A DNA stretch of 64,000 nt from Janthinobacterium rivuli (GTDB taxonomy: Bacteria; Pseudomonadota; Gammaproteobacteria; Burkholderiales; Burkholderiaceae_D): assembly GCF_009208735.1 (NCBI RefSeq), contig NZ_WFLJ01000001.1, forward strand, positions 124,001 to 188,000, read 5' to 3'. Positions 1 through 9,949 of the stretch are shown here, one piece after another. A program made the translations under genes and the position numbers. Within the stretch, counting starts at the first letter, position 1. Every line of letters starts with the position of its first letter. The notes under the pieces are model-generated. The model was not told the origin of the DNA. It did not search any database and worked only from the letters and a program-made list of their open reading frames with translations.

Positions 1-17
1 TTGTGGAGTGACGTCAT
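1..17 (-). CDS. nuoF: NADH-quinone oxidoreductase subunit F, first codons only (partial)
   Basis: Only the first five codons (M-T-S-L-H) are in the window; the gene runs off the left edge. The ATG at 17-15 overlaps the nuoE stop as ATGA, the usual translational coupling in this operon. MTSLH matches the usual start of betaproteobacterial NuoF as I remember it. NuoF carries the FMN and NADH site of complex I. The identification rests mainly on operon position. Confidence 0.7.
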
Positions 18-493
18 TTCTTGAGTTCCTCCAGCATGGCGTCGATTTTCTCGTTCGACATCCAGCTGCACATGGTTTTATTACTGACCAGCAAGACAGG
101 CGCATCGCCGCAAGCACCCATGCACTCGCCTTCGACCAGGGTGAACTGGCCGTCAGCGGTGGTTTCGCGGAAATCGATACCCAGTTTCTGCTTCAGGTAC
201 TCTGCAGCGCGCACGCCACCCGACAGGGCGCATGGCAGGTTGGTGCACACGGTGATCTTGTGCTTGCCCACGGGTTTCACGTTGTACATATTGTAGAACG
301 TGGCCACTTCCTGCACGGCAATCGCCGGCATGCCGATGTAATCGGCCAGTTCCTTCATGGTTTCCGGCGCCAGCCAGCCCAGTTCATCCTGGGCATGGGC
401 CAGCGCGGCCATGACGGCCGACTGACGCTGGTCGGCCGGGTACTTGGCCAGCTCGCGGTCAATTTTCTTATAGCATTGCTCTGATAACAACAT
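14..493 (-). CDS. nuoE: NADH-quinone oxidoreductase subunit E
   Basis: The 159-residue product is the 24 kDa thioredoxin-like [2Fe-2S] subunit of the complex I peripheral arm; with NuoF and NuoG it forms the NADH dehydrogenase module. The four expected cluster cysteines are visible: the pair in CTNLPC near residue 85 and the pair in GECMGACGDAP near 125. Length is normal for the family. It lies 12 nt after nuoD and overlaps nuoF by 4 nt, so it is part of one minus-strand nuoABCDEF operon. Confidence 0.97.
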   Translation of the reverse strand: MLLSEQCYKKIDRELAKYPADQRQSAVMAALAHAQDELGWLAPETMKELADYIGMPAIAVQEVATFYNMYNVKPVGKHKITVCTNLPCALSGGVRAAEYLKQKLGIDFRETTADGQFTLVEGECMGACGDAPVLLVSNKTMCSWMSNEKIDAMLEELKK

Positions 494-505
494 ACTTTTT
501 GCCTC

Positions 506-1759
506 TTAGCGGTCAATACTGCCGAACACGATATCTTGCGTCCCGATGATGGTCACGGCGTCGGCAAGCATGTGCCCACGCGCCATCTCGTCGAGCGACT
601 GCAAGTGAGCGTAGTCTGGCGCGCGCAGTTTCATGCGGTACGGCTTGTTGGCGCCATCGGACACCAGGTACACGCCGAACTCGCCCTTCGGATGCTCCAC
701 TGCGCTGTAGGCCTCGCCTGGCGGCACGTGGAAACCTTCCGTGAACAGCTTGAAGTGGTGAATCAGCGATTCCATGTTGGTCTTCATGTCGACGCGGCCC
801 GGAGGCGCCACCTTGCGGTTGCTGGTCATGACAGGACCTTCATTGTTGCGCAGCCACTCCACGCATTGCTTGATGATGCGGTTCGACTGACGCAGCTCTT
901 CCACGCGCACCAGGTAGCGGTCGTAGCAATCGCCGTTGGTGCCGATAGGAATGTCGAAATCCATCAGGTCGTACACTTCGTACGGCTGTTTCTTGCGCAA
1001 GTCCCACTGCACGCCCGAGCCGCGCAGCATGGCGCCCGTAAAGCCCATGGCCAGCGCATCTTCCGGCGAGACGACGCCGATGCCGACGGTACGCTGTTTC
1101 CAGATACGGTTGTCGGTCAGCAGGGTTTCGTACTCGTCCACGGAATTCGGGAAACGGCGCGCGAAGTCCTCGATGAAGTCCAGCAGCGAACCCTGACGAT
1201 TTTCGTTCAGCTTGCCGATGGCCTTGGCGTTGCGGATGATCGAGGCCTTGTGCTGCGGCATCGCATCCGGCAGATCGCGGTAGACGCCGCCCGGACGGTA
1301 GTAGGCCGCGTGCATGCGCGCGCCCGATACCGCCTCGTAGGCGTCAAACAAGTCTTCGCGGTCGCGGAAGCAATACAGGAACGGGCCCATGGCGCCAACG
1401 TCCAGCGCGTGGGTACCGAGCCACATCAGGTGATTCAGGATGCGCGTCATCTCGTCGAACATGACGCGGATGTATTGCGCGCGCAGCGGCACTTCCAGGC
1501 CCAGCATCTTTTCGATGGCCATCACGTACGCATGTTCATTGCACATCATCGACACATAGTCGAGACGGTCCATGTACGGCACGGATTGCAGGTAGGTCTT
1601 CTGTTCGGCCAGCTTTTCGGTGGCGCGGTGCAGCAGGCCGATATGCGGGTCGGCGCGCTGGATGACTTCGCCATCCATCTCCAGCACCAGGCGCAGCACA
1701 CCGTGCGCGGCCGGATGCTGCGGCCCAAAGTTCAGGGTGTAGTTCTTAATCTCAGCCAT
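506..1759 (-). CDS. nuoD: NADH-quinone oxidoreductase subunit D
   Basis: The 417-residue product is the 49 kDa subunit of complex I, homologous to the large subunit of NiFe hydrogenases; with NuoB it lines the quinone-binding cavity. The N-terminus contains the family signature [14 protein letters not shown], and the protein ends in the conserved segment [13 protein letters not shown]. Its start codon shares one base with the nuoC stop (TAATG), indicating coupled translation. NuoC and NuoD are separate here, not fused as in Escherichia coli. Confidence 0.98.
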   Translation of the reverse strand: MAEIKNYTLNFGPQHPAAHGVLRLVLEMDGEVIQRADPHIGLLHRATEKLAEQKTYLQSVPYMDRLDYVSMMCNEHAYVMAIEKMLGLEVPLRAQYIRVMFDEMTRILNHLMWLGTHALDVGAMGPFLYCFRDREDLFDAYEAVSGARMHAAYYRPGGVYRDLPDAMPQHKASIIRNAKAIGKLNENRQGSLLDFIEDFARRFPNSVDEYETLLTDNRIWKQRTVGIGVVSPEDALAMGFTGAMLRGSGVQWDLRKKQPYEVYDLMDFDIPIGTNGDCYDRYLVRVEELRQSNRIIKQCVEWLRNNEGPVMTSNRKVAPPGRVDMKTNMESLIHHFKLFTEGFHVPPGEAYSAVEHPKGEFGVYLVSDGANKPYRMKLRAPDYAHLQSLDEMARGHMLADAVTIIGTQDIVFGSIDR

Positions 1760-2352
1760 TATTTCATCCCGTAATGTTCTTCGCGGATCACGCGCGGCAC
1801 GTTTTCCCGCGGCTCGATCGTCACGGGCTGGTAAATCACGCGCTTTTGTTCCGGATCGTAACGCATCTCGACATAGCCGGAGACGGGGAAATCCTTGCGG
1901 AACGGATGGCCGATGAAACCGTAGTCGGTCAGCAGGCGGCGCAAGTCGTTGTGGCCTTCGAAGAGGATGCCCAGCAAGTCGAACGCTTCGCGCTCGTACC
2001 AGTTGACGGCACGCCAGATGCCCACCACGGAAGGCAGCAGCGGCATGTCGTCGTCCGGTGCGAACACGCGCACGCGCACGCGCCAGTTGTGCTTGACCGA
2101 CAGCAGGTGCGAGACGGCCGCGAAACGCAGGCCATCCCAGCTACCGTCGCCATAGGTCGAGTAGTCGACGCCGCACAGGTCGAGCAGCTGCTCGAAATGC
2201 AGGGTCGGATCGTCGCGCAAGGTCTGCATCACGGCCAGGTAATCCTCGGCCTTGACGACCAGGGTGACTTCTCCCAGTGCAACCGTCGTGCTAACGCGAT
2301 CGCCCAGGGCAGTGCCGAGGGCGTTTTGCAATACTTCTAAATGTGTTGTCAT
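1759..2352 (-). CDS. nuoC: NADH-quinone oxidoreductase subunit C
   Basis: The 197-residue product is the 30 kDa hydrophilic subunit of complex I, which contacts NuoD and NuoB in the connecting module. The family motif ERE-x-(F/Y)-D-(L/M)-x-G-I appears as [16 protein letters not shown], followed by [14 protein letters not shown]. Both are the standard 30 kDa signatures. The gene follows nuoB after 17 nt and overlaps the start of nuoD by one base. Confidence 0.97.
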   Translation of the reverse strand: MTTHLEVLQNALGTALGDRVSTTVALGEVTLVVKAEDYLAVMQTLRDDPTLHFEQLLDLCGVDYSTYGDGSWDGLRFAAVSHLLSVKHNWRVRVRVFAPDDDMPLLPSVVGIWRAVNWYEREAFDLLGILFEGHNDLRRLLTDYGFIGHPFRKDFPVSGYVEMRYDPEQKRVIYQPVTIEPRENVPRVIREEHYGMK

Positions 2353-2369
2353 AATCTGAAGCGGCCCGG

Positions 2370-2846
2370 TTAGCGTGCGATCGTGCTGGTACGCTTGATC
2401 TTGTTCTGCAACTGCATGATGCCGTACAACAAGGCTTCAGCGGTCGGAGGACAGCCAGGCACATACACGTCGACGGGCACGATGCGGTCGCAACCGCGCA
2501 CCACGGAGTAGGAGTAATGGTAGTACCCGCCGCCATTGGCGCAGGAACCCATCGAGATGACCCAGCGTGGCTCTGCCATCTGGTCGTAGACCTTGCGCAA
2601 TGCCGGCGCCATCTTGTTGCACAGGGTGCCGGCAACGATCATGACGTCGGACTGACGCGGCGACGGACGAAACACGACGCCGAAACGGTCCATATCGTAG
2701 CGGGCTGCGCCCACATGCATCATTTCGACCGCACAGCAGGCCAGACCGAACGTCATCGGGAACATAGACCCGGTGCGCGCCCAGTTGATCAGCTTGTCGG
2801 CCGAGGTGGTGATGAAACCTTCGCTTAATACGCCTTCAATAGCCAT
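2370..2846 (-). CDS. nuoB: NADH-quinone oxidoreductase subunit B
   Basis: The 158-residue product is the PSST subunit carrying cluster N2, the terminal iron-sulfur cluster that passes electrons to quinone. Visible ligands are the tandem cysteines in [10 protein letters not shown] (about residue 35), the cysteine in [12 protein letters not shown] (about 100) and the one in [12 protein letters not shown] (about 130). It starts 3 nt after the nuoA stop. Length and motifs are complete. Confidence 0.98.
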   Translation of the reverse strand: MAIEGVLSEGFITTSADKLINWARTGSMFPMTFGLACCAVEMMHVGAARYDMDRFGVVFRPSPRQSDVMIVAGTLCNKMAPALRKVYDQMAEPRWVISMGSCANGGGYYHYSYSVVRGCDRIVPVDVYVPGCPPTAEALLYGIMQLQNKIKRTSTIAR

Positions 2847-2849
2847 GGC

Positions 2850-3209
2850 TTATTCCCAGTCAAGGGCACCTTTCTTCCAAATGTACCAAAATCCGACCAC
2901 GAATTCAGCGATGAACACCATCATCGTGACGAAACCGGCCCAGCCCAGGTCGCGCATTGCAACGCCCCATGGGAAAAAGAATGCCGTTTCCAGATCGAAC
3001 AAAATAAACAGGATTGCGACCAGATAGTAGCGCACATCAAATTTCATGCGCGCGTCTTCGAATGCTTCAAAGCCACATTCGTACGGGGAGAGTTTTGCTG
3101 CGTCGGGCTTGTGAGGGCCTAACAGGCGCCCCAGGAGCTGGGGAGCGATACCGACACCGAGGCCGATAATAATGAACAGCAGGACGGGGAAGTAATTTTC
3201 GAGGTTCAC
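2850..3209 (-). CDS. nuoA: NADH-quinone oxidoreductase subunit A, GTG start
   Basis: This 119-residue membrane subunit of complex I is the first gene of the nuo operon. Three transmembrane helices are visible (about 6-28, 62-84, 88-110), with the conserved loop [21 protein letters not shown] between the first two. I place the start at the GTG at 3209, giving (M)[10 protein letters not shown], the usual family N-terminus. The longer ATG-initiated frame from 3428 would read through the upstream terminator hairpin and into tRNA-Leu, so it is not the real start. No strong Shine-Dalgarno site precedes the GTG. Confidence 0.9.
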   Translation of the reverse strand: MNLENYFPVLLFIIIGLGVGIAPQLLGRLLGPHKPDAAKLSPYECGFEAFEDARMKFDVRYYLVAILFILFDLETAFFFPWGVAMRDLGWAGFVTMMVFIAEFVVGFWYIWKKGALDWE

Positions 3210-3325
3210 GATTGATAAGCTTATATTGAACGATCGGTTAAATGAGGACGCTGCGATCATTTGCAGCGTATCTAACGCACGACCCCAATCAAAGCTAAGA
3301 CCAGGATCGAACGACACATCCTCGT

Positions 3326-3380
3326 AAAAAAAGCCAGCAACTTTGTACGAGCCATGGCTCGTGCGCCGTTGCTGGCTTCT
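3326..3380 (-). terminator. intrinsic terminator of tRNA-Leu
   Basis: On the minus strand, directly after the tRNA 3' end, GCCAGCAAC (3376-3368) pairs with GTTGCTGGC (3341-3333), followed by seven T (3332-3326). Within the loop is a second perfect palindrome, ACGAGCCATGGCTCGT (3347-3362). It separates the tRNA transcript from the nuo operon, so nuo must have its own promoter between about 3210 and 3325. Confidence 0.88.
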
Positions 3381-3386
3381 GATTTC

Positions 3387-3471
3387 TGGTGCCGACGACG
3401 AGACTCGAACTCGTACAGCTTTCGCCACTACCCCCTCAAGATAGCGTGTCTACCAATTTCACCACGTCGGC
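3387..3471 (-). tRNA. tRNA-Leu (anticodon GAG)
   Basis: The 85-nt minus-strand cloverleaf has an acceptor stem GCCGACG pairing with CGTCGGC and an encoded A-CCA 3' end. It has a T-arm with GTTCGAG, a long variable arm typical of class II tRNAs, and an anticodon loop TTGAGGG reading GAG (codons CUC/CUU). It has its own promoter upstream and a strong terminator downstream. A leucine tRNA between nuoA and secG is the common arrangement in Burkholderiales. Confidence 0.97.
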
Positions 3472-3483
3472 GGTAAGGCCCGT

Positions 3484-3512
3484 ATTCTACTCTGCTTTGG
3501 CGCTAAAGTTAA
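3484..3512 (-). promoter_or_regulatory. sigma-70-type promoter of tRNA-Leu
   Basis: On the minus strand, a -35 element TTAACT (3512-3507) and a -10 element TAGAAT (3489-3484) are separated by exactly 17 nt. The -10 lies 12 nt upstream of the mature tRNA 5' end, a suitable distance for a short processed leader. Match to consensus is 4/6 and 5/6. Confidence 0.6.
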
Positions 3513-3662
3513 TGCACAAATGCATCAAAACACAGATAAAAACGATAAATTTTTACATCTTCCAGCGCGCCACGATTTTTTCCTGCCGCACTGCTAAAAC
3601 ATTGAGCAATAATCCGCCCTTAATGAGAATTACTCTCGATGAGGTATCGAGTTGCTACAGAA

Positions 3663-4064
3663 TTACTTCGGAATCGCGCCGGCCGGGGTACTGGCAACCG
3701 GTGCCGCCGCTGCCGGAGCGCTGGCCGCTGGCGCCGCAGGCACCGTCGTCGGGATCGCGCCCGCGCCGGTGACCGGCACTGGCTTGACGACTTTATCCAT
3801 CACGCCGCCGCCCACCGTGGTGGCGCGCTGATTGGCCATCAGCGACAGGGCCAGCGTGGCGCCGAAGAAGATCGCGGCGGCAACGCCGGTCGACTTCGAC
3901 ATGAAGTTCGACGAACCCGTCGCACCGAACAGGCTGCCCGAGGCGCCCGAACCGAAGGCGGCGCCCATGTCGGCGCCCTTGCCGTGCTGCAGCAACACCA
4001 GCGCGATAATCGACAATGCCGAAATAACCTGTACTACCACTACCAGATTGAACATCATGTTCAT
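3663..4064 (-). CDS. secG: preprotein translocase subunit SecG
   Basis: The 133-residue inner-membrane protein is a component of the SecYEG export channel. It has two transmembrane helices (about residues 4-24 and 55-75) flanking the conserved loop with LLQHGKGADMGAAFG and GSLFG. The C-terminal tail (about 90-133) is rich in Ala and Pro, an extension common in betaproteobacterial SecG. The gene lies 28 nt after tpiA. The first ATG of MNMMF is used; the second, two codons later, is also possible. Confidence 0.95.
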   Translation of the reverse strand: MNMMFNLVVVVQVISALSIIALVLLQHGKGADMGAAFGSGASGSLFGATGSSNFMSKSTGVAAAIFFGATLALSLMANQRATTVGGGVMDKVVKPVPVTGAGAIPTTVPAAPAASAPAAAAPVASTPAGAIPK

Positions 4065-4092
4065 TGCAATTCCATTCTCAGTTTAAATTAAT

Positions 4093-4842
4093 TCAATCGG
4101 CGGCGTGAATAATCGCCAGGAAATCCGCCGCCTTCAATGCCGCTCCACCGATCAGACCGCCATCGATATCCGGCATCGCCATCAATTCTTTTGCGTTCTC
4201 CGGCTTCATGCTGCCGCCGTACAGGATTTGCACGCCGGCGGCCGCTACCGCATTCTTTTGCGCCAGCTGGGCGCGCAATACCTGATGCACGTCCTGCGCC
4301 ATTTGCGGCGTGGCCGTCTTGCCCGTGCCGATGGCCCAGACCGGCTCATAGGCCAGCACCAGTTTCGCCACGTCGTCGGCGGAAATCGCCGCCAGCACGG
4401 CGCCCAGCTGCTGCGCCACGACGGCGTCGGTCTGACCCGCTTCGCGCTGCGCCAGCGTCTCGCCAATGCAGACGATAGGCGTGATGCCCGCCGCCAGCGC
4501 GGCAACCGTCTTGGCCGCCACCTGCGCATCGCTCTCGCCATGGTAGGCGCGGCGCTCGGAATGCCCGATCACCACATAGCTGCAGCCGAAATCCTGCAGC
4601 ATGGCGGTCGAGATTTCTCCCGTGTAGGCACCACTGGCATGCGCGGAGACATCCTGCGCACCCCAGCCAAGGGCCGTGCCTGCCAATTGCGCCTGGCACT
4701 GCGCCAGATACGGCGCAGGCACACAGACGGCGCTGGCGGCGCCGGAGGCAGCCAGGCCAGCAACTATTTCAGACAATAACACCGCGTTCGAGGTGCGACT
4801 GCCGTTCATTTTCCAATTTCCGACGACGAGTTTGCGACGCAT
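4093..4842 (-). CDS. tpiA: triosephosphate isomerase
   Basis: The 249-residue cytoplasmic enzyme interconverts dihydroxyacetone phosphate and glyceraldehyde 3-phosphate in glycolysis and gluconeogenesis. Catalytic signatures are present: NWKMNG at the N-terminus (Lys), GHSERR (His, about residue 93), the glutamate in [14 protein letters not shown] (about 165) and the phosphate-binding YGGSMKPEN near 210. Full length for the family. It precedes secG closely and the two are probably co-transcribed. Confidence 0.98.
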   Translation of the reverse strand: MRRKLVVGNWKMNGSRTSNAVLLSEIVAGLAASGAASAVCVPAPYLAQCQAQLAGTALGWGAQDVSAHASGAYTGEISTAMLQDFGCSYVVIGHSERRAYHGESDAQVAAKTVAALAAGITPIVCIGETLAQREAGQTDAVVAQQLGAVLAAISADDVAKLVLAYEPVWAIGTGKTATPQMAQDVHQVLRAQLAQKNAVAAAGVQILYGGSMKPENAKELMAMPDIDGGLIGGAALKAADFLAIIHAAD

Positions 4843-4914
4843 AGTAGCCTAAATTCTAATAACCCGTCATTCTAACTCCGGCACCGATGCCGGTCAAACA
4901 GGCAGTGCCCCGTT

Positions 4915-5895
4915 TCAGGCAACTTGCAACATGATCTTGCCCACGTGCGTGCTCGCTTCCATCAAGGCATGCGCCTCGTTGGCTTTTTCCAACGGGAAAG
5001 TTTGATGGATCACGGGCTTGATCTTGCCCGCCTCGATCAGCGGCCAGACGGTCGTGCGCAAGTGCTGCGCGATGGCCGCCTTGAAGGCGACGGAACGGGG
5101 ACGCAAGGTGGAACCCGTCACCGTCAGGCGACGGCGCAGCAGGCTACCCAGGTCCAGTTCCGCCTTGGTGCCGCCCTGCACGGCGATCAGGCCGATGCGG
5201 CCATCATCGGCCAGGCAATCGATTTCGCGCGGCAGGTAGTCGCCGCCCACCATGTCGAGGATGACGTCGACACCCTTGCCACCGGTCAATTCCTTGACGA
5301 CGGCGACGAAATCTTCCGTGCGGTAATTGATGCCCCGTTCGGCGCCCAGCGCCTCGCAGGCGCGCGCCTTCTCGTCGCTGCCGGCCGTGGCGAACACGCG
5401 GTGACCGAGGGCGGCCGCCAGCTGGATGGCCGTCACGCCGATGCCGGACGTGCCGCCCTGCACCAATAACGTTTCGCCGTCAAGCAGCGCGCAGCGGTCG
5501 AAGACATTGCTCCAGACGGTGAAGAAGTTTTCCGGCAGGGACGCGCCCTCCAGCGCCGTCAAGCCTTGCGGCAGGGGCAGGCACTGGCCTGCGGGCGCGG
5601 CGCAGTATTCGGCATAGCCGCCGCCCTGCACCAGCGCACAGACCAGGTCGCCCTTCCTGAATGCGGTATTGCTAAAGTCGCCATCGACGACTTCGCCCGC
5701 CACTTCCAGGCCCGGCAAGTCGGACGCGCCGGCTGGCGGCGCGTACTTGCCCAGGCGCTGCAGCACGTCGGGGCGGTTGATGCCGGCCGCGTGCACCTTG
5801 ATCAGCAGTTCGCCCGCCTTGAAGGCGGGAACGGGACGCTCGGCAACCTGCAAAACGTCGGCGGGACCTGGCTGGCTGATGGCAACTGCACGCAT
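4915..5895 (-). CDS. NAD(P)H quinone oxidoreductase (zeta-crystallin/PIG3-like)
   Basis: The 326-residue zinc-free MDR-superfamily oxidoreductase has an N-terminal GroES-like fold starting MRAVAISQPGPADVLQ. It has the nucleotide-binding segment VQGGTSGIGVTAIQLA near residue 145, with the AXXGXXG-type glycine pattern of NADPH-dependent quinone reductases, and ends with the usual GKIMLQVA. A GAGAG Shine-Dalgarno site precedes the start. It probably reduces quinones or electrophilic carbonyls; the substrate cannot be told from sequence. Confidence 0.9.
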   Translation of the reverse strand: MRAVAISQPGPADVLQVAERPVPAFKAGELLIKVHAAGINRPDVLQRLGKYAPPAGASDLPGLEVAGEVVDGDFSNTAFRKGDLVCALVQGGGYAEYCAAPAGQCLPLPQGLTALEGASLPENFFTVWSNVFDRCALLDGETLLVQGGTSGIGVTAIQLAAALGHRVFATAGSDEKARACEALGAERGINYRTEDFVAVVKELTGGKGVDVILDMVGGDYLPREIDCLADDGRIGLIAVQGGTKAELDLGSLLRRRLTVTGSTLRPRSVAFKAAIAQHLRTTVWPLIEAGKIKPVIHQTFPLEKANEAHALMEASTHVGKIMLQVA

Positions 5896-5966
5896 GGCGG
5901 GACTCTCTCAAGGGAAAACGGCGATTGTACGCCAAGCCGCCCTCCCCTGCAGACCACCGCTCCGTC

Positions 5967-6575
5967 TTAACCGGCGCCCGTTTTCGACTGGCGCGGCAAG
6001 GGCGTGCCCGGCTTCCATTTCGCCGACAGGGCTTGCCCCTCCTCGACTTGCTCATGCGTCATCTTGCGCACCACGGCGGCGCGCTGGTCGGCCGCATTCG
6101 CGTTGCCATTCGCCGCCGCCAGGTTCCACAGCATATAGGCGATGACGTTGTCCTGCTGCACGCCGCCCATGTGGTAGCGGTACATCAGGCCCAGCACCTG
6201 CTGCGCCTCGGCATGGTTCTGCTCGGCAGCCTTGCGGAACCAGGCCACGGCCTGCTTGTGATCCTGCAGCACGGCGTTGCCCGTGTAATACATGGCGCCC
6301 ACCACATACTGGGCGTCGGCCTTGCCCTGCTCGGCCGCCTTGCGGTGCCAGAACATGGCTTGCTTGTAATCCTGCGGCAAGCCCCGCCCCATGTAATACA
6401 TCAAGCCCAGCAAATGCTGGGCATCGGCGTTGCCGGTCTTAGCAAGGGGCAATATTTCCTTGTAGGCTAGCGCGTAATTCTTGTTGTTGTAAGCGCTGGC
6501 GCCTTCGACGAAGCCAGCCCGCGCGGGTAGCTGTATCGTCAACAGCATGAGTAAGGTAATGATCAGTTTTTTCAT
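5967..6575 (-). CDS. Sel1-repeat (TPR-like) secreted protein
   Basis: The 202-residue protein has an N-terminal signal peptide (MKKLIITLLMLLTIQLPARA). Four consecutive Sel1-like repeats follow, with the pattern AQxxLGxMYxxGxGxxxDxxxAxxWxxKAAEQGxAxAQ, covering about residues 35-175. Sel1 repeats form alpha-solenoids that mediate protein-protein contacts, often in the periplasm. The partner is unknown. It is the first gene of an accessory block that separates qor from pnp. Confidence 0.85.
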   Translation of the reverse strand: MKKLIITLLMLLTIQLPARAGFVEGASAYNNKNYALAYKEILPLAKTGNADAQHLLGLMYYMGRGLPQDYKQAMFWHRKAAEQGKADAQYVVGAMYYTGNAVLQDHKQAVAWFRKAAEQNHAEAQQVLGLMYRYHMGGVQQDNVIAYMLWNLAAANGNANAADQRAAVVRKMTHEQVEEGQALSAKWKPGTPLPRQSKTGAG

Positions 6576-6638
6576 CGGAATGGGATGTGGTCTGACTGCT
6601 TCTTTTATTCTGCCCGTAACGCCTGGGACAGGGTGCTT

Positions 6639-7400
6639 TTACTTCCAGCTAACTTTGCCCAGGCCCTCGACGCTGACATCGCGGTTGGCCGGCTTGCCGT
6701 ACACCACCACCGAACCGAGTCCGCTCAGGTTCAGCTTGGCATTCGTCTGGGCATGCACCGTGGCATTGCCCAGGCCGCTCAATTCCAGATTGACGGCATC
6801 GGCTTCGAATTGCTGCGCATTCAGGCTGCCCAGGCCGCCCAGGCTGGCCTTCAGGAGTCGCCCGCGTCCGCCCAGCACGACCGAACCCGCGCCCTGCAAG
6901 TCCAGCTCGGCCCGCTCATTGTTGCCGATCCACAGCTGCATGCTGCCCACGCCGCCCAGGCTGGCATTGAGCTTGCGGTAATCGCCCACCAGCTTGATGC
7001 TGCCCGCCCCTTCCAGCGACAGGGTCAGTTCCTCGCCCTTGAAACCCGTGATGTCCGTGCTGCCAAAGCCTTCCGAGCTCAGCTCGCGCAAGTTCGGCAA
7101 GACCAGGTCGGCGCGGATCGAGGATGGATTGATCTTGAAGCCGCGCACTTCCGTTTCGATGTGCAGGGTGTCGCCGCTTTGCGCCGTGCTGACATCGGCG
7201 ATGTAGCGTTTGTCGGCCGTAATGCTCAGCGAAGGTACGTTGCCCTGGCGAATGCGCACTTCCATCACGCCATCGAGCTTGACTCTCACCACGCGGGCGT
7301 CGACGTTACGCATTTCCAGCAGACGGGTCTCGGCGGCCGCGCCGCGCACCAGGCCCAGAGTCGCCAGGAACAGCAGCGCCAGTTGCAGTGTCTTTTTCAT
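6639..7400 (-). CDS. DUF2807 head-GIN-domain secreted protein
   Basis: The 253-residue protein has a signal peptide ending near SAAAE. A repetitive beta-helical domain rich in alternating Gly, Ser and Leu follows (LEGAGSIKLVG, LGGVGSMQLWIG, LQGAGSVVLGG, LGGLGSLNAQ, LSGLGNATVHA, LSGLGSVVVYG). This is the DUF2807/head-GIN type of autotransporter-adhesin-like fold, probably periplasmic or surface-exposed; function not established. I chose the ATG at 7400 because GAGG sits 9 nt upstream; the ATG nine bases earlier is too close to that site. Confidence 0.85.
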   Translation of the reverse strand: MKKTLQLALLFLATLGLVRGAAAETRLLEMRNVDARVVRVKLDGVMEVRIRQGNVPSLSITADKRYIADVSTAQSGDTLHIETEVRGFKINPSSIRADLVLPNLRELSSEGFGSTDITGFKGEELTLSLEGAGSIKLVGDYRKLNASLGGVGSMQLWIGNNERAELDLQGAGSVVLGGRGRLLKASLGGLGSLNAQQFEADAVNLELSGLGNATVHAQTNAKLNLSGLGSVVVYGKPANRDVSVEGLGKVSWK

Positions 7401-7509
7401 GTAGTGCATCCTCGGTATCTTGTTTTTATGTGCCGCGGCGCCCTCATGGAGCTCCCGCGCATTGCCACTGGCTGCCACTGTAGCAGCAGCAAAAATTGCT
7501 GACAATCAA

Positions 7510-7719
7510 TTATGCGACACGGGCCTTTTCCAGGGCAGTCAGGCGCTTGGCCTTGACCACCACCACTTGCATGGCTGCCTTGTGCGCTGGCGCGGCCAGG
7601 GTGGCCGTGGAACTGGCCACTTGCAGGGCCGGGGCGGCCGGGGCGATGGCGTAGCTGCTGGCGCCGACCAGGATGGCGGCGGCAACGGCAATGATTTCCA
7701 TGTTTTTGGCGACGTTCAT
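7510..7719 (-). CDS. small secreted or membrane-anchored protein, unknown function
   Basis: A 69-residue product begins MNVAKNMEIIAVAAAILVG, a hydrophobic segment that could be a signal peptide or anchor. An Ala-rich stretch follows, then a basic C-terminus (VVVVKAKRLTALEKARVA). A strong GAGGAGA Shine-Dalgarno site just upstream supports translation from 7719 rather than from the earlier in-frame ATG at 7836. I do not recognise a family. Confidence 0.6.
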   Translation of the reverse strand: MNVAKNMEIIAVAAAILVGASSYAIAPAAPALQVASSTATLAAPAHKAAMQVVVVKAKRLTALEKARVA

Positions 7720-7881
7720 GTGATTCTCCTCGGGTGTCTGGCAGTGGGCTTGCGGTATGGTGTCACTATAGCCACACCTCCCCCGGCAGACACGTCGATT
7801 GCGACGAACTGCATTTTTGGCAGGCTGGCCTGACAAAAACGCGGATGAACGTGCCGAATACGCGTCGCGATTGCTGTACGC

Positions 7882-9828
7882 TTAAAACTCTTCCCACTCG
7901 TCGGCGCCCGCCTTGGCCGCCTTGACGGGCTTGGCTGGCGACAGCGCGCGGGCTGGCGCGCGCGGCGCAGGAGCGGCCGGCTTCGCCTTGAGGCGCGTCA
8001 CGGGCGCGGGTGACGCGGCAGGGCCCGCATCACCGAGGCGGAACATGCCGACGGCTTGCGCCAGATCCACGGCTTGCTCCTGCAGGCTTTCCGCGGCAGC
8101 GGCGGCTTGCTCGACGAGGGCCGCGTTTTGCTGCGTCATGGTATCCATGTGCGTGACGGCCGTATTGATCTCGCCAATGCCGGCGCTCTGTTCGCGGCTG
8201 GCCACCGTGATCTCGCTCATGATGGTCGTCAATTGCTGCACCGAGGCCACCACCTGGTCCATGGTCTGGCCCGCTTCGTCGACGAGGCGGCCACCCGCAT
8301 CCACCTTCGCCACCGAGTCGCCGATCAATTCCTTGATTTCCTTGGCTGCGCTGGCGGAGCGTTGCGCCAGGTTGCGCACTTCGGAGGCCACCACGGCAAA
8401 ACCCCTGCCCTGCTCGCCCGCGCGCGCCGCCTCGACGGCCGCGTTCAGGGCCAGGATATTCGTCTGGAAGGCGATGCCGTCGATCACGCCGATGATGTCG
8501 ACGATCTTGCGCGAGCTTTCCTGGATGCCGGCCATGGTGCCGACCACCTGCTGCACCACGCGGCCGCCCTTGGCCGCCACTTCCGAGGCGGACACGGCCA
8601 GCTCATTGGCCGCATGCGCGTTTTCCGCATTCTGCTTGACGGTCGAGGTCAATTCATCCATCGAGCTGGCCGTTTCTTCCAGCGCGCCCGCCTGCGCTTC
8701 CGTGCGCGACGACAGGTCGGCGTTGCCGGCGGCAATGTCGGCCGACTCGCTGCGCACCAGGGTGCTGATGCTGCGGATCTGCACCAGCACGGTGGCGATC
8801 TTTTCCACGAACAAATTGAAGGCCTTGGCGATCTGCGCCAGCTCGTCCGTGCCGTCCGCGTCGAGGCGGCTGGTCAGGTCGCCATCGCCCGTGGCGATCG
8901 CTTCCATCGCATCGCGCACCAGGCCCAGGCGGCGCAGGGCGCGCGCCACCAGCACGCTCAACACCGTGGCGGCCAGGGCCAGCACCAGCAAGGCCGTCAG
9001 GGCCGAGGCGCGCAGCATCGAGCTCAGGGCTTGCGTCGCCTCAGCTCTGTCGAGCACGGTCGCCAGCAGCCAGTCGCTGCCCGGCACCTTACTTACGTGC
9101 AAGATGCCGTTACGCTCGCCGAGACGGATGGCGGCGCCGGCGCCGCTCTTTTCGATATCGGCCAGCGCCTGCGCGCTCAGGCCCGGGTCGAGCTCGGCCA
9201 ACGGTTTCAGGGTCAGCTTGCCGTCCGGGTGGGCGATGATCTTGCCGCCGCCATCGACGAGGAAGGCGTAGCTGGACGCCGTCGGTTTGATCGAGGCGAC
9301 GTTTTGCACCACGGCATCCATCATCACGTCGGCCGCCATCACGCCCGTCACGCTGCCCTTGCCGCCCAGCGGCTCGGCGAACGTCACCACCAGCTTGCCC
9401 GTGCTGGCGCCGATATATGGCGCCGTGATGACGGGGCCGCCCGCTTCGGAGGCCAGCTTGTACCAGGGCCGCGCCGTCGGATCGTAGTCAGCCGCGCGCT
9501 TGCGCTCCTGCGAAAAGACGGCATGCTTGTCGGCAAAGCCGACATACGCCATGTCGAAGGTGCCCGCCTGCTCGGCCGCCTTCAGGGCCGGCAGCGGATC
9601 GGCCGCCGTGGCGCCCTGCTTGAGCGAACCCACGACGGCTTGCTTGGAGCGCAGCCATTCGGCGATGGCCTGCGCATGACTATGCGACAACTGCAGCATC
9701 TGCGTGTCGAGCGCGGCCAGGGTGCTGGAGCGGGTAGTGAAGAAATTGGCGATGGCGACGGCCAGCATGGCCAGCACAACGATGGAAACGGCGATGGCGA
9801 TCAGCCGCGCCTTAAGGGAGGACAACAT
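7882..9828 (-). CDS. methyl-accepting chemotaxis protein with dCache-type sensor
   Basis: The 648-residue chemoreceptor has a first transmembrane helix (about 9-28). A periplasmic region of about 240 residues contains the dCache-like segment [25 protein letters not shown] second transmembrane helix lies near 275-297, then HAMP, then the cytoplasmic signalling hairpin with the conserved tip [20 protein letters not shown]. It ends in DEWEEF, a WxxF-type pentapeptide like the NWETF tether for CheR/CheB. The ligand is unknown. No flagellar or che genes are nearby. Confidence 0.95.
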   Translation of the reverse strand: MLSSLKARLIAIAVSIVVLAMLAVAIANFFTTRSSTLAALDTQMLQLSHSHAQAIAEWLRSKQAVVGSLKQGATAADPLPALKAAEQAGTFDMAYVGFADKHAVFSQERKRAADYDPTARPWYKLASEAGGPVITAPYIGASTGKLVVTFAEPLGGKGSVTGVMAADVMMDAVVQNVASIKPTASSYAFLVDGGGKIIAHPDGKLTLKPLAELDPGLSAQALADIEKSGAGAAIRLGERNGILHVSKVPGSDWLLATVLDRAEATQALSSMLRASALTALLVLALAATVLSVLVARALRRLGLVRDAMEAIATGDGDLTSRLDADGTDELAQIAKAFNLFVEKIATVLVQIRSISTLVRSESADIAAGNADLSSRTEAQAGALEETASSMDELTSTVKQNAENAHAANELAVSASEVAAKGGRVVQQVVGTMAGIQESSRKIVDIIGVIDGIAFQTNILALNAAVEAARAGEQGRGFAVVASEVRNLAQRSASAAKEIKELIGDSVAKVDAGGRLVDEAGQTMDQVVASVQQLTTIMSEITVASREQSAGIGEINTAVTHMDTMTQQNAALVEQAAAAAESLQEQAVDLAQAVGMFRLGDAGPAASPAPVTRLKAKPAAPAPRAPARALSPAKPVKAAKAGADEWEEF

Positions 9829-9949
9829 GGTGCATCCAATAAAAAAGAGAAAATCGGGAGGGATGCGCCATGGTCGATGAATAAGATTTTGTCGTCAAGC
9901 AATACCGACTCTCAATTACCCATAAACAACAATTGATACCACATATTAA

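Noticed and set aside
536..1774. Long open frame antisense to nuoD, and similar ones opposite pnp (12380-14362), the first chemoreceptor (8056-9936) and tssH (49857-51947)
   Set aside because: These are shadows of GC-rich genes with strong third-position bias; their products look like low-complexity His/Arg/Gln chains without family motifs.
2850..3428. Longer ATG-started nuoA reading frame of 192 codons
   Set aside because: It runs through the tRNA-Leu terminator hairpin and into the tRNA gene; the family N-terminus begins at the GTG at 3209.
3620..3639. Fur-box-like sequence TAATGAGAATTACTCTCGA
   Set aside because: It lies downstream of secG and far upstream of the tRNA promoter, with no gene start that it could control; the match is only partial.
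4870..4900. Hairpin CCGGC/GCCGG between qor and tpiA
   Set aside because: It has no T-run after it on either strand and lies upstream of qor's stop direction only by position; a terminator call is not supported.
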